A stretch of DNA of 64,000 bases from Salinispora arenicola (GTDB lineage: Bacteria; Actinomycetota; Actinomycetes; Mycobacteriales; Micromonosporaceae): positions 1,984,001 through 2,048,000 of the forward strand of contig NZ_VFOL01000001.1 of assembly GCF_006716065.1 (NCBI RefSeq). Direction: 5' to 3'. Below, in pieces: positions 9,382 through 18,321 of this stretch (positions within the stretch are counted from its first letter, which is position 1; each line of letters starts with the position of its first letter). The notes beneath the pieces were generated by a model. The model did not search any database, was not told where the DNA came from, and saw only the letters and a program-made list of their open reading frames with translations. The translations under genes were made by a program, and so were the position numbers.

Positions 9382-10734
9382 CGGTGTCTCGATGTCCTTT
9401 CCCACGCACGGCAAGAACCGACCAACCCAGCGACAAGCCGGGATGGCGGGCCTTGGCTACCAGGCAGGCGGTAGCGACCCCCCTGAGCTAAACCGACACC
9501 ATCTCCCACCAGAGCAAAAACACGAGCAATCTACTCAAATGAGATGCCGGCGCCGCTACCGGAACACCACCCCACATCCCAGGGTCATCCCCGATGACCT
9601 GCGTCTACCTGATCTCCCTGATCCGCATGCCGTCCAGTCGCCGTCGGCGATGTGCTGGCATGGCTCTCCTTCCGAGACGGGCATGGTTCTCGACGCTGAC
9701 TCGTTCACCGCGCTGGTGGCGTTGAGCATGGTCGGCTATCGCGCGCTGGTGCGGATGGCCGAAAGCGCTGGCCGCAGCTGGGTGACCTGCTCGACAAGCC
9801 TGGCCCCACCGTCCTCGCCGATAGGCAAGATCGTCGATAGTTGCGGCGCCGCGTCAACGCATCGGACTGTAGCGGCGGAGCGCCAGCCGTTCGCTGGTGC
9901 CTGCCGCCGGACGGGACCGGGTAGGAGGTACGTTCTCCAGCACCTTGCGTCTCGGTCGCCCAACAATGTGTTGTGGTGACCGAGATGTCACCAGGGCCAG
10001 TGGCTGGGCGCCGGGGCGGTGACAGCGCGGACCGACGATGTTCGTGTGGTCATATGGTTGACGTGCGCCCGCCGTGACAGGAAGTCGGGGCTGACGCTCC
10101 CCTGCCACACATCGTCCTGGACGCATTCTCCGTCTACGCGAGGTGGCGGCCAGCCGATCCCGATGCCGTGGACAAGCTGCTCCCGGCCCGACTGACCGCA
10201 ACTCTGATCATGAAGTCTTTCTGAACCAGTACGTCGTCCCTGACGCGGACAAGACCATGAGTTTCAGCGCCCACTCGCTGACCTGCCTGGGTATCGGGCT
10301 GCACGGGATGGACGCACCGGACGGCTCACCTGGGGATGGTGGACACACTTCATCTGCTCGAGCACCCAGGGCAATGCGTCGGTGTGTCCTCTTCGTATGG
10401 AGCGGTGAAAACCTCGTATGGAGCGGTGAGAACCGGGTGATCCCTGGCTCCCGGCGGCCACAATTCCCGTCCGAGGGCGGAGCTCGTGGCTACCGGCCGC
10501 AGTGGCCGTCCCCGATCCTGGTAGCCAGGGTGATCGCGTAGTCGGTAGACGGATAGCCTGAGCTGGGACTGTGTATGGTGGGTGGCCTCTGTGGAGGCGA
10601 ATAGAGCGGGTGAGATCACATCGGTAATCATGGCGTTTTCCACGCGTGACGACGCCCGAGACCCTATCCGCCGATGTCATTGTGCCCGATCCCGCACTGT
10701 CTGCTGTCGCCGGCGCCTGGTGACACACCGTCCA
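9382..10734. other. Degraded intergenic region
   Basis: Several open frames exist on both strands, but none has a Shine-Dalgarno site, family motif or consistent codon bias. A short stretch near 9,680 (MVLDADSFTALVAL) faintly recalls the start of a PIN domain, but nothing after it agrees. I read the region as decayed DNA between the beta-helix gene and transposase remnants. Confidence 0.5.
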
Positions 10735-11480
10735 CGGTTGCTGAGGGTGAGTGCGCGGGTTGCTGCGGGCCTTGCCGGCGGTCCCGGATCCCCGCGCGCG
10801 TAGGGCACGGTATCTGCTGTCGGGCCTGCTGGCCATGGTCCTAGCGGGGTCGTCGTTCGGGCGCTCACCCACTAGATGCATGATCTGGACGCCCAACCCG
10901 TGACCGGCTCGGTTTCGAGCGTGGGGTGCCGGTGGACACGGCGATGTGGCGGCCGCCGACGCGTCAGGATGACGGGCTGCTATCCACCGTCCTGGCAGCT
11001 GGCTGACCGCCCAGGCATGGCCGGTCAGCACACCTCGGCCGTACCGGTGTCGGACGGTGATCGCCGTGGACGGGGACCCTTCGGGGTGCCCGGTCGCCGC
11101 GACGGCAGTCTGGTTGACCTGTTCTCCGCGCCGGACACACCTGCACCGGCATTGTCCTGGCCCAGGTCACCGTGAGCGCGAAGAGCAATGAGATCCCCGC
11201 GTTCGCGCCGCTGCTCGACGCGGGTCGAGACCGTGTCGGGCAGCCTGACCGGCCTGTTCATCGCCGACGCGCGGCACACCCAAACCGCTCACGCCGAGGA
11301 GGTTGCGCCCGTGGCGCACCCGTGATGATCCCGACGAAGGGCAACCGGCCCACCCTGTTCGCCCAGCTCAAAGCCCTACTCTGGCCCGGCGTCCCCTCGG
11401 CGACCGCCCCCGCACCAACGGCGAGGCCGACATCGCCCGCGCCACCAGACGCGCCAACCGCTGCCCATACGGCCTCATAC
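10735..11480 (+). pseudogene. ISAs1-family transposase remnant
   Basis: Pieces of an ISAs1-type transposase are spread over several frames on the plus strand. They include LPAVPDPRARRARYLLSGLL followed by AMVLAGSSFG (about 10,770-10,860), VIAVDG (about 11,060) and SAKSNEIPAFAPLLDA (about 11,175-11,222). The last piece is GNRPTLFAQLKALLWP (about 11,340-11,388). Order and spacing match the family, but there are many frameshifts and stops. It is an older decay product than the one at 4.8-5.9 kb. Confidence 0.7.
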
Positions 11481-11801
11481 CGCCGTGGCCAGCGACTATC
11501 CGACAACGCGATGCCCCCTGTCCTGGCAGCCGCACCGTCGGGTCGGTTGTCGATTTCCCTGCCGCCTCCCTCGTGCCGCACGGGTGGCCTGGCCGGCAGC
11601 ACACCGGCCCAGGGAGGTGGACCACAACACCGATCAAGGTCGGAAACAGTCGAAACCCCGCACAGCCACTCGTGACCAGCGCAACGGTCAAGCACGCGAT
11701 GCTATTGACGGAGATAACATCGCTCATTTACTGTCATGCTCGCCTAAGTCTTACGCAGGGTCGCGCCGTACCTGCTCGATCGGAACTTGAGGAGTGCTTG
11801 C
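11481..11801. other. Upstream region of the repeat-protein gene
   Basis: No gene is recognised. The last 120 bases are richer in A/T (GGAGATAACATCGCTCATTT near 11,709) and probably hold the promoter of the following gene. Confidence 0.4.
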
Positions 11802-12635
11802 GTGTTATCCAGTAATAGAATGTGGTTGCATCAATTGCGAAAATGCGTCGGGCTGACGCTCGTTGTGACCCTTCTCAGCCTTGCGTTCGGAGCGCTACCC
11901 GCGCGGGCCAACGCGGTCGACGGATTGATACTGAACTTGGACGTGAACTATTCCGGATTCACTACTGATTTCTATCCGGAATCAGGCTGGCGGGTCAAGG
12001 AAGGACCGGACGGCGTCGAGGTGGCCTTCCCCCAGGAGTGGGGCTACACGTGGGGAGCGGACGGGCGTCTTGTCGCCTACCCCCGCTCTGGCTGGAGAGT
12101 CAAGGAAGGGCCCGATGAGCGGGCTATCGCCTACCCTCAGGAATGGGGCTACACGTGGGGAGCGGACGGGCGTCTTGTCGCCTACCCCCGCTCTGGCTGG
12201 AGAGTCAAGGAAGGGCCCGATGAGCGGGCTATCGCCTACCCTCAGGAATGGGGCTACACGTGGGGAGGAGACGGGCGCCTTGTCGCCTACCCCCGCTCTG
12301 GCTGGAGAGTCAAGGAAGGGCCCGATGAGCGGGCTATCGCCTACCCTCAGGAATGGGGCTACACGTGGGGAGGAGACGGGCGCCTTGTCGCCTACCCCCA
12401 CTCAGGCTGGAGGCTTGACGAACGCTCGGACGAGCGCCTCATCGCCTTTCCCGAAGAGTGGTTCAAGTGGGGACAAATCATCCCTTCACCGCCTTCGGGG
12501 TCGCTCTCTTTGATGTTCACAAGCGCCAGCAATCAAGCTCTTGTCGTGGCGGCCGAAGCCTCACTCACTCCGGATGAATTCCGCGATTACGTGATCATGC
12601 AGTACATTCAACAAGAAATCGTCGCAAGGGGGTGA
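11802..12635 (+). CDS. Secreted protein of near-identical 35-residue tandem repeats
   Basis: Start GTG 11,802 is preceded by GAGGAG (11,789-11,794) at ideal spacing; the frame is also open from TTG 11,787. The N-terminus is a signal peptide (CVGLTLVVTLLSLAFGALP, then ARA). From residue about 58 the protein has four 35-residue units and a diverged fifth. Each unit is two half-repeats, one like YPRSGWRVKEGPDERAIA and one like YPQEWGYTWGADGRLVA. The alternating aromatic, glycine and charged pattern suggests beta-strands and an elongated or solenoid fold. The C-terminal 60 residues are unrelated and end in a predicted helix (LTPDEFRDYVIMQYIQQEIV). I do not recognise the family. A surface or carbohydrate-binding role is only a guess. 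Confidence 0.8.
   Translation: MLSSNRMWLHQLRKCVGLTLVVTLLSLAFGALPARANAVDGLILNLDVNYSGFTTDFYPESGWRVKEGPDGVEVAFPQEWGYTWGADGRLVAYPRSGWRVKEGPDERAIAYPQEWGYTWGADGRLVAYPRSGWRVKEGPDERAIAYPQEWGYTWGGDGRLVAYPRSGWRVKEGPDERAIAYPQEWGYTWGGDGRLVAYPHSGWRLDERSDERLIAFPEEWFKWGQIIPSPPSGSLSLMFTSASNQALVVAAEASLTPDEFRDYVIMQYIQQEIVARG
11973..12473 (+). repeat. 105-bp tandem repeat within coding sequence
   Basis: Units start at 11,973, 12,078, 12,183 and 12,288, each exactly 105 bp, followed by a partial diverged unit from 12,393. Units 2, 3 and 4 are almost identical at the DNA level, including third codon positions. This points to recent duplication or ongoing homogenisation. Confidence 0.9.
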
Positions 12636-12839
12636 CGATCCCAGTAGTAGTCGATGGCGTCGACATTTGTCTGAGCGTGTTAGCGGCCCCGTACATGTCG
12701 GATTCCTGATGGCACGCTCAGCACGCTTTGTAGGATGCCCATGGGTCGCATGGGCGATGGTCGCCGTGTAAGCCGAATCTGTCCTGGCCGGACCGGGCGG
12801 TGTTGTCCGCGCTGGTCCGGCTGGACGCGTGAGCATCCA

Positions 12840-13310
12840 CCCTGCTGTCGTGACTCAGCCGCGTTGGACATACCCGAACCCGCTGGGCGCTGTTGTATTG
12901 CGGTTCGGTGGGCACGTCGAGCCCCGTCAGCGGGCGCTGGTCAGATCGCTTGGGGCGAGCTCGGTGAGCGCTGCGGCCATCCGGGTTGCGGGTGGGGTGT
13001 CGGTGGGTCAGGTTGTAGTGCCTACAGTGGCGCTTTTGCACGAAGGCGTGTCCGGTGACGATCGTGGGCGCGGTGGGTCGGAACGAAGCCGGCGTATTGG
13101 TCTGAGTCGGTGTTTGAGCTGGCCGGGTCCGGATCCTGGGTGCCACCGCCCACCCGACCGCAGGCTGGGTGACCCAGGCCGCCCGGAACCTTGTGATGGA
13201 CCTCGAAGACGCCGGATGCCAGGTAGTTACCCGATCCGGGATCGCGAGACGGCACGTATCCGGCCATGGTCAACGTGGTCCTCGCCGCCGGGATCACGGT
13301 TGTAACGACC
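12840..13310 (+). pseudogene. Integrase-core (rve) transposase remnant, 5' part
   Basis: The clearest part, about 13,130-13,300, encodes [20 protein letters not shown] and [10 protein letters not shown], then in a shifted frame [20 protein letters not shown]. This matches the intact transposase at 50,929-52,026 position by position ([34 protein letters not shown]). The first 300 bases are only weakly similar or unassigned. An IS5-like element interrupts it at about 13,311, and its tail reappears at 14,359-14,460. Confidence 0.65.
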
Positions 13311-14311
13311 TCGTGCACAGTTGGTGGCACGATGGTGAGAGCGCTCGCCGAACGTAAGGTGCGGCGGTTAGGGCCCTACGCCGCCGGGTGGTGTTCTCGC
13401 TGCGGCCGGTGTGTTGGTGGTCGGACAGGAGGCCGGCGATCGCGCGGATGGTGGTGTCGAAGGACTCCCGCCGGCCGTGGTAGCGGCAGAGGATTCGTTG
13501 GTTCTTGAGGTGTCCGATGGCGTGCTCGACCCGGATGCGCTGGGAGGAGTGCCGTTTGCGGGCCGCCTCGTGGGCGGCGATGACACTCGGTGGCAGGGAG
13601 GTTTGACATTTGCGTGGCTTGGGTCTGGGGGTGATGACCGCGTCGTTGGTGTCGGTGCCGAGGCCCTGGTAGCTGGCGTCGGCGAGAATCTGTACGTCCA
13701 GTGGCGCGTTCAGGAGAAGGTCGACCAGTCCGGCGGTGCGGGCCTGGGTGATGTCGTGCATCGATCCGGGACGTGTCTGGCCGCAGAATAGCAACCGCCC
13801 GAGCGGATCACAGGCTACCCGGGGCTTTCATCGTGTTCAGCCGGGCCTTGCCGGACACGAACCGGTCCCGGCCCGCTCGGCCCGCGACCGGACGGCGCAC
13901 CCGCACCTCGGTGGCGTCCATCAACGCCTGCGGATGGCGTCCGAGGTGAGCCACCACGTCGGAGAGGGTCCGAAGCCGGACACCGTCGCGTACCCGGCAG
14001 CCGCGCTCGGCCAGCAAAGCTCTGATCTCGGCGATGCTGCGGCTGATCGTTGAGCGATGTACCCCGAACCAGGCCGCGATCACGTCGTGGGTCAGCCTGT
14101 GACGGAGATGGACCAGCGTGGCCAGCAGCCGATCCACGAACCCGAACCGGTGCCTGGCACCTGCTCCGATCCGGCGACGGCGTATCCGCGGGGCGAGCCG
14201 GTCACGGTGCTGAGCCCGCCACCGCGGCCTCAACTCGCTGACCAGGCCCTCAATCACCGAGCGGGATAGGCCCGTCAAACGTCGGTCGGTCATGATCGCA
14301 GCACCCACCAT
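13294..14311 (-). pseudogene. IS5-family transposase with one frameshift
   Basis: The N-terminal part has the helix-turn-helix region (LTHDVIAAWFGVHRSTISRSI) and the first DDE motif area LMDATEVRVRRP. The second part has TRPGSMHDITQARTAG, ILADASYQGLG and RIRVEHAIGHLKNQRIL. Between them, one extra C in the run after AAAGC (near 13,827) shifts the frame. Removing it gives a continuous NTMKARVACDPLGRLLFCG. A single-base insertion therefore disables an otherwise complete transposase. The frame runs past the terminal inverted repeat into flanking DNA at its 3' end. Confidence 0.8.
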
Positions 14312-14358
14312 AACGGGACAACGATCATCGATACTCAAGGATTCGCTACCGTGCACGA
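13311..14358 (-). mobile_element. IS5-like insertion sequence
   Basis: The left end TCGTGCACAGTTGG (13,311) and the reverse complement of the right end TCGTGCACGGTAGC (14,358) form short terminal inverted repeats (first 8 bases identical, then partial matches). They enclose about 1,048 bp, the expected size. The element lies inside a remnant of another transposase gene whose two halves flank it. I could not identify a target-site duplication with certainty. Confidence 0.65.
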
Positions 14359-14460
14359 AGGCGTTACGTAGCGCTACCCGAACCGCTCACCGATCCCGCA
14401 GCGCTGACACGTCTGTACGTACGTCGGCACGACCGGCTCGGCGGGCTCCTACACGACTAC
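14359..14460 (+). pseudogene. Integrase-core transposase remnant, 3' tail
   Basis: Encodes LPEPLTDPAALTRLYVRRHD and RLGGLLHDYDIAAW, matching the C-terminus of the intact transposase at 50.9-52.0 kb (LPEPITDPDRLTHLTIHRRD, RLGGILHEYERAA). It is the distal part of the remnant split by the IS5-like element. The segment between the DDE core and this tail is missing. Confidence 0.7.
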
Positions 14461-14499
14461 GATATCGCCGCTTGGCCAGCGCGAACGGGATTGTCGGCA

Positions 14500-14735
14500 C
14501 CCGCAGGTTCACGCTGCATACGTTCTGCAAGCCCCCGCCACACTCCTTGACTAGGAGGCCCGACACCAACAGGGCCGCAAGCCAGCGCTCGGGCACCGCA
14601 CCGAGCAGGTCACGAAGAGGCGCTACGTCGAGAAGCCGGCCGTCACCCCGGACAGTTCCGAGATCCTCGAACAACTCGGCGCCGGTGGTGCACTCGCCGT
14701 CCCGCAGCGCCGTGATGATGGGCGGAACCAAGCCG
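14500..14735 (+). pseudogene. Tyrosine integrase C-terminal remnant
   Basis: About 200 bp closely match, base by base, the 3' end of the integrase fragment at 18.3-19.1 kb. Shared features are HTF.K, the ADT.RAASQ region, HRTEQVTK.-YEKPA and PDSSEILEQLG. Small indels and a stop break the frame. It lies about 140 bases left of a degenerate tRNA-Arg 3' fragment, as expected for an integrase gene that once abutted its att site. Confidence 0.7.
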
Positions 14736-14877
14736 TGTAGGCCTCGGACGACGCAGCGGGCCGTAGCAGGTCACTGAACCTGACCGCACGCGGGCGCTAC
14801 CGGGGTATTTCGGGGCCAGTTCGAGTATGCCAGAGGCCCCGTTCGGGGTTTCCACTGGTCAGGGCCTCAGCTCTGCG

Positions 14878-14913
14878 CGCCCGAAGGGATTCGAACCCTA
14901 ACCTTTTGTCCGG
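14878..14913 (-). repeat. Degenerate att site: tRNA-Arg 3' fragment
   Basis: GCGCCCGAAGGGATTCGAAC and the following CCTAACCTT match the 3' half of tRNA-Arg(ACG) at 52,260. One C of the T-stem is missing, and identity ends before the anticodon. It marks the presumed left boundary of element E1. It cannot act as a tRNA because the 5' half is absent. Confidence 0.7.
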
Positions 14914-15036
14914 CCACAACCACTCCAGCCCGACCGCGTCCCACTGCGTCCACGTAGGTCCACGTCCCACAAACCCCACCAATCGAATCAACCGATAGAC
15001 TGGGGGGACGCCTTGCCGGAGCTCGGAACCCGGCCG

Positions 15037-15090
15037 CGTCCCGGAACGTCCGTGTCAGTTCCCCGACGTTCGAGCACCCACCGAGCAACC
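15037..15090 (+). repeat. Element-end repeat (left arm of E1)
   Basis: The block runs GTCCCGGAACGTCCGTGTCA, then GTTCCCCGACGTTCGAGCAC, then CCACCGAGCA. It matches 23,018-23,071 with only a few substitutions. It includes the doubled motif GAGCACCC, also seen at both right ends, and may be an integrase arm-binding site. Confidence 0.6.
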
Positions 15091-15450
15091 CGATCACCGA
15101 CCAGGCCGAACCACGGAGGCAGCGACGGCCCCGCACCGTCGTGTGAAACGACCGGACGTATGGATGAGCACACCACGCTCCAGTAAGGAGTGGATCATCA
15201 GCGAATATCGCCGAGCCGCCTGAACGAATCCTGTACTCGCTGGTCCGTTGCCGGAGTCTAGTCGTCATGGACCCTCGGCGACCGTGCCGGCCGGTGCTCG
15301 GCGTCGACGAGGACCTGGTTCGGTAGGCCGCCGCCCACCCTCGACCTGATCTAGCTTGGTGGCGAGGTAACCAGATCGTCGACCTCGACTCGCCATGATC
15401 GAAAGCTACGGGGCTATTGGGAACCTCAGGGGCGCCTCGCGCCCACGCTG
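15091..15450. other. Stretch without a recognised gene
   Basis: Between the element-end repeat and the beta-helix gene no gene is supported. Open frames on the minus strand here run into tRNA-like sequence and lack start signals. Confidence 0.4.
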
Positions 15451-15499
15451 GAGGGCGGGCGCGCCACCGTCGGTGGTCGACACCGGCTCGCCCGCCCTC
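15451..15499 (-). terminator. Terminator-like hairpin after beta-helix gene
   Basis: Arms GAGGGCGGGCG and CGCCCGCCCTC (11 bp, perfect) enclose a 27-base loop that itself holds an inverted repeat. It lies 15 bases after the stop of the minus-strand beta-helix gene. Confidence 0.65.
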
Positions 15500-15513
15500 A
15501 GGTCGGGTGAATA

Positions 15514-17031
15514 TCAATTGAAGCAGCCGGGTACGTCGAAGCAGTTGCGCGGACGGTTGTTGAAAATCTCCGTGCCGCTGCCCACCGTGACGGTACCGGA
15601 GAAGTTCATGATGCCACCGTCGTCGGCGTTCTCCGGTGCGGTGTTCTCGACCACCCTGGTGCCGATGAGGGTAACCGTGCCAAAGTTTCCGTTGGCTATG
15701 CCGCCGCCGTCAAAGGCGGTGTGATTACCCTCGATGTGGGTGTCGCGCACGGTGATCGTGGCGGAGAGGTTTCGTAAGCCGCCACCTGCGCCGAGCATCG
15801 CCCGATTCTCCTCGATGACGGTGTCCGTGATGGTCGCGTTGGCCTCGTCATCGATGATGTCGAGGCCCCCACCGACCAGCGCGATGTTCTCCGCGACCGT
15901 GACGTTGCGCATGGTGAGTTGGGTTTCGGCGTACATGCCACCCCCGTTGCCGGCTCGGTTACCGGTGATCCTGGTATTCACGATGGTGGTCGAGATGTCG
16001 TTGTTGCTGCCGACTCCTCCACCGGCGTCGGTCGAGACGTTGTTGTCGATGACGCTGTTGGACACGACTGTGATGCCGTCCCGGAAGCTGAAGATCCCCC
16101 CGCCGAATCCGAACCCCACACCGGCGCCGGCGAAGTTGTTGGTGATCCGGCTGTTGTCGACCGTGAGTAGATTCCGGTTGTAGAGGCCGCCACCCCCGTT
16201 GGCTCCGCTGTTGTTTTCGAAAGTGGTGGACCGTGCGACGGTGGCCGAGCCGAAGTTCGCGACGCCCCCGCCACGCCGGTCTGCCTCATTGCCATCGAAA
16301 GTGGACTGTGCGACGGTGATGACTCCATAGTTGGCGATCCCGCCGCCGAAGTCCTCGGCCCGGTTGGTGTCGACGGTGCAGTCTCGGAGGGCGGCGATGC
16401 CGCCAGCCTCAACCAATATGCCACCGCCGTCGGTGTCGGTCTGACCACCGGCGACCCTGGTGTCGTCGAGGTTGAGCACGCCTCCGTTCTCGACAGTGAA
16501 AATCCGGAACGATTCGGAGTTCGCCGCCCGGACGATGGTGGCGTCCCTGCCGAGGATGGTGATGCGGCCGGTGATCGGCGGCAGACCGCTGCCATCCTGG
16601 CCCTCGGTGATGGTGTAGGTGCAGTCGGGGTCGAGCAGGAGCGTGCCCTGGCCCGCCTCGTTGGCGAGATTGATTGCGTTGATCAACTCGCCGGTGTCGC
16701 AGGGTACGAGCCGTCGTTCCTCGTCGGCCCGGTCCTCCTGCTGGGGCGGGATCAGGTCGGGAACCGGCATCAGGCGGGGAAGGATCGCTCCCACCCGGCG
16801 TCCTGAGGTCCGCTCCCGGCGGTCGTTGCCGTCGACGGCCCTGTCCTGACCAGCGGCGGTACCACCGGGGCCGGGCTGCCGATCCGGGCCGGCGACGGCG
16901 GGGGCCAGGCTTCCACTCACCAGGCCAATGCTGGTGACCCCCGCCAATCCGGCGGCCAGCCACCATCGTCGCGGCCAGTTACGACCTGATGGCGATGGGG
17001 GCGTCTCACGCGTGCCTCTCGAACGTTGCAT
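15514..17031 (-). CDS. Secreted right-handed beta-helix repeat protein (paralogue)
   Basis: A 505-residue exported protein. The chosen start at 17,031 has AGAGGA eight bases upstream. The signal peptide (NWPRRWWLAAGLAGVTSIGL) ends near SLAPAVAGPD. A linker precedes the segment CDTGELINAINLANEAGQG, DPDCTYTI, shared with the protein at 8,029-9,381. About fifteen GGGI/N-rich coils follow (for example IANYGVITVAQSTFDGNEAD, GGGVANFGSATV) and the protein ends in NNRPRNCFDVPGCFN, again like its paralogue (NNRPNNCSGNVPACVG). The fold is a parallel beta-helix; the function, whether adhesion, polysaccharide binding or cell-surface decoration, is not known. It is carried by element E1. Confidence 0.85.
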   Translation of the reverse strand: MQRSRGTRETPPSPSGRNWPRRWWLAAGLAGVTSIGLVSGSLAPAVAGPDRQPGPGGTAAGQDRAVDGNDRRERTSGRRVGAILPRLMPVPDLIPPQQEDRADEERRLVPCDTGELINAINLANEAGQGTLLLDPDCTYTITEGQDGSGLPPITGRITILGRDATIVRAANSESFRIFTVENGGVLNLDDTRVAGGQTDTDGGGILVEAGGIAALRDCTVDTNRAEDFGGGIANYGVITVAQSTFDGNEADRRGGGVANFGSATVARSTTFENNSGANGGGGLYNRNLLTVDNSRITNNFAGAGVGFGFGGGIFSFRDGITVVSNSVIDNNVSTDAGGGVGSNNDISTTIVNTRITGNRAGNGGGMYAETQLTMRNVTVAENIALVGGGLDIIDDEANATITDTVIEENRAMLGAGGGLRNLSATITVRDTHIEGNHTAFDGGGIANGNFGTVTLIGTRVVENTAPENADDGGIMNFSGTVTVGSGTEIFNNRPRNCFDVPGCFN

Positions 17032-17241
17032 GATCAAATTCCTCTCCGTGGAGGGTGGGTGCGAGGCTCTGATGGGGCGGTCAGTGTGAAACACCCCAAG
17101 CCTGTAATTGCTGTTCAGGGGCCACTATAAGTGAAAATAGGTCATGTACACGGTTTTTTGGATATAGAGGACACATCAGTACGTCAGTGGGCACGGGCGG
17201 ATACGAGTTGGGCACAGGCCTCCCGTGATCATGGAGGTTCC

Positions 17242-17986
17242 CTACACCCAGTGATCATTGAATGGGTCTGCTGCACCAGCAGGTGACAGGTGTAGTAACG
17301 CGGCCTGGCTGGCCGGCGGGTGCATGATGGTCTCGAATTCAACGGGGTCAACCGGGACAGTGACCGCTGGCGTCTTCGGCGGTGGTAGGTCTGGCTCGAT
17401 CCAGGGCACGATCGCGATCCGTAGCTGCTGGCGAGTGGCCCACGATCGTCGGTTCAGGATGTTGTTCCGCGAGCGGCCGAAGTAGGATTCCATGGTGGCG
17501 CTGTCGCCGGCGGACGCCGACGCGGCCCATCGATCGCCATGTGGTGGCGGTTGAGGGCTCGGACGAATGCTCTGGATCGGAATTGGATCCGCGGTCGGTG
17601 TGCAGAATGCGTCCGGCCAGGTCACCGCTGGCGGCGGCATTGCCCAGCGCGGCGACGGCCAGGCGGGACTTCGTCCGCGAGTCGATGCAGTAGCGGACGA
17701 TCCGGTGGGACCAGACTCCTTGATCGCGCAGAGGGTGGAGCTTGCCCTCGGCGGTGTGGTGCTCGGTGATGTCGGCCAACCACAGCCAGCTCGAGCCGTC
17801 GGGGATGACGCTCCGCTGGATCAGATCGTCGTGCACCGGTGGGCCTGCCTTGCCGCCCTTGCCGCGACACTTGTGCATGCCGACCGCACTCCACCAGCCG
17901 CTACCGGAGCTGATCCGCCACGCGGTGCACGTGGCGTCCTGGTCCTCGGGCTTGCTGGTGGCCGGCCGGCAAGGTTGACGAGGCAT
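17242..17986 (-). pseudogene. IS3-family transposase OrfB remnant
   Basis: Reading leftward on the minus strand, the rve domain is visible: SSWLWLADITEHHTAEGKLH, SHRIVRYCIDSRTKSRLAV and AGRILHTDRGS. It then moves to a second frame with SASAGDSATMESYFGRSRNN and a tail in PVEFETIM.PPASQAA. The DDE residues are partly recognisable (ADITEH, HTDRGS, the E of MESYFG). At least two frameshifts and a missing 5' end show it is inactive. Confidence 0.8.
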
Positions 17987-18186
17987 ACCGGCGCAGGCGC
18001 CTGGCGAGCCTCGGCAGAACTGTCACGACCCTATTGGCAGGCATCGTGGCATTTCGCCAGAATCGTGGCGTCGAAGCGTGACATCAGCGTTACCGGTAAC
18101 CCGGCGGGAGCGTGGCGTCATGACCAGAGCTGCACCTCGGGTAGGCCTCGCCGCGTTCTTCGCGGCGTGCCGGGTGGCCGCACCAC

Positions 18187-18321
18187 GTGTCCTACCGGCT
18201 CAGCAACGGCACCCTGGAACACCGCTTCGTCGACGACACCACCGGTCAGATCGTCACCGACAACTGGGGCGGAACACTCGCACCGCAACCGGTCGGCTAC
18301 GCGACCCGCGCCGCGAGGTAG
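18187..18321 (+). pseudogene. Possible C-terminal fragment of an unknown protein
   Basis: A 44-codon stretch (VSYRLSNGTLEHRFVDDTTG, then QIVTDNWGGTLAPQPVGYAT) reads like protein and ends in TAG next to the integrase fragment. I do not recognise it. No ribosome site or longer frame supports an intact gene. Confidence 0.25.

Noticed and set aside
10080-10560. Possible small genes in the decayed region
   Set aside because: Short protein-like strings occur (for example LPHIVLDAFSVYARW) but stop quickly and match no family I know.
11973-12473. Possible CRISPR-like or intergenic repeat
   Set aside because: The 105-bp units keep one reading frame through a secreted protein and have no spacers.
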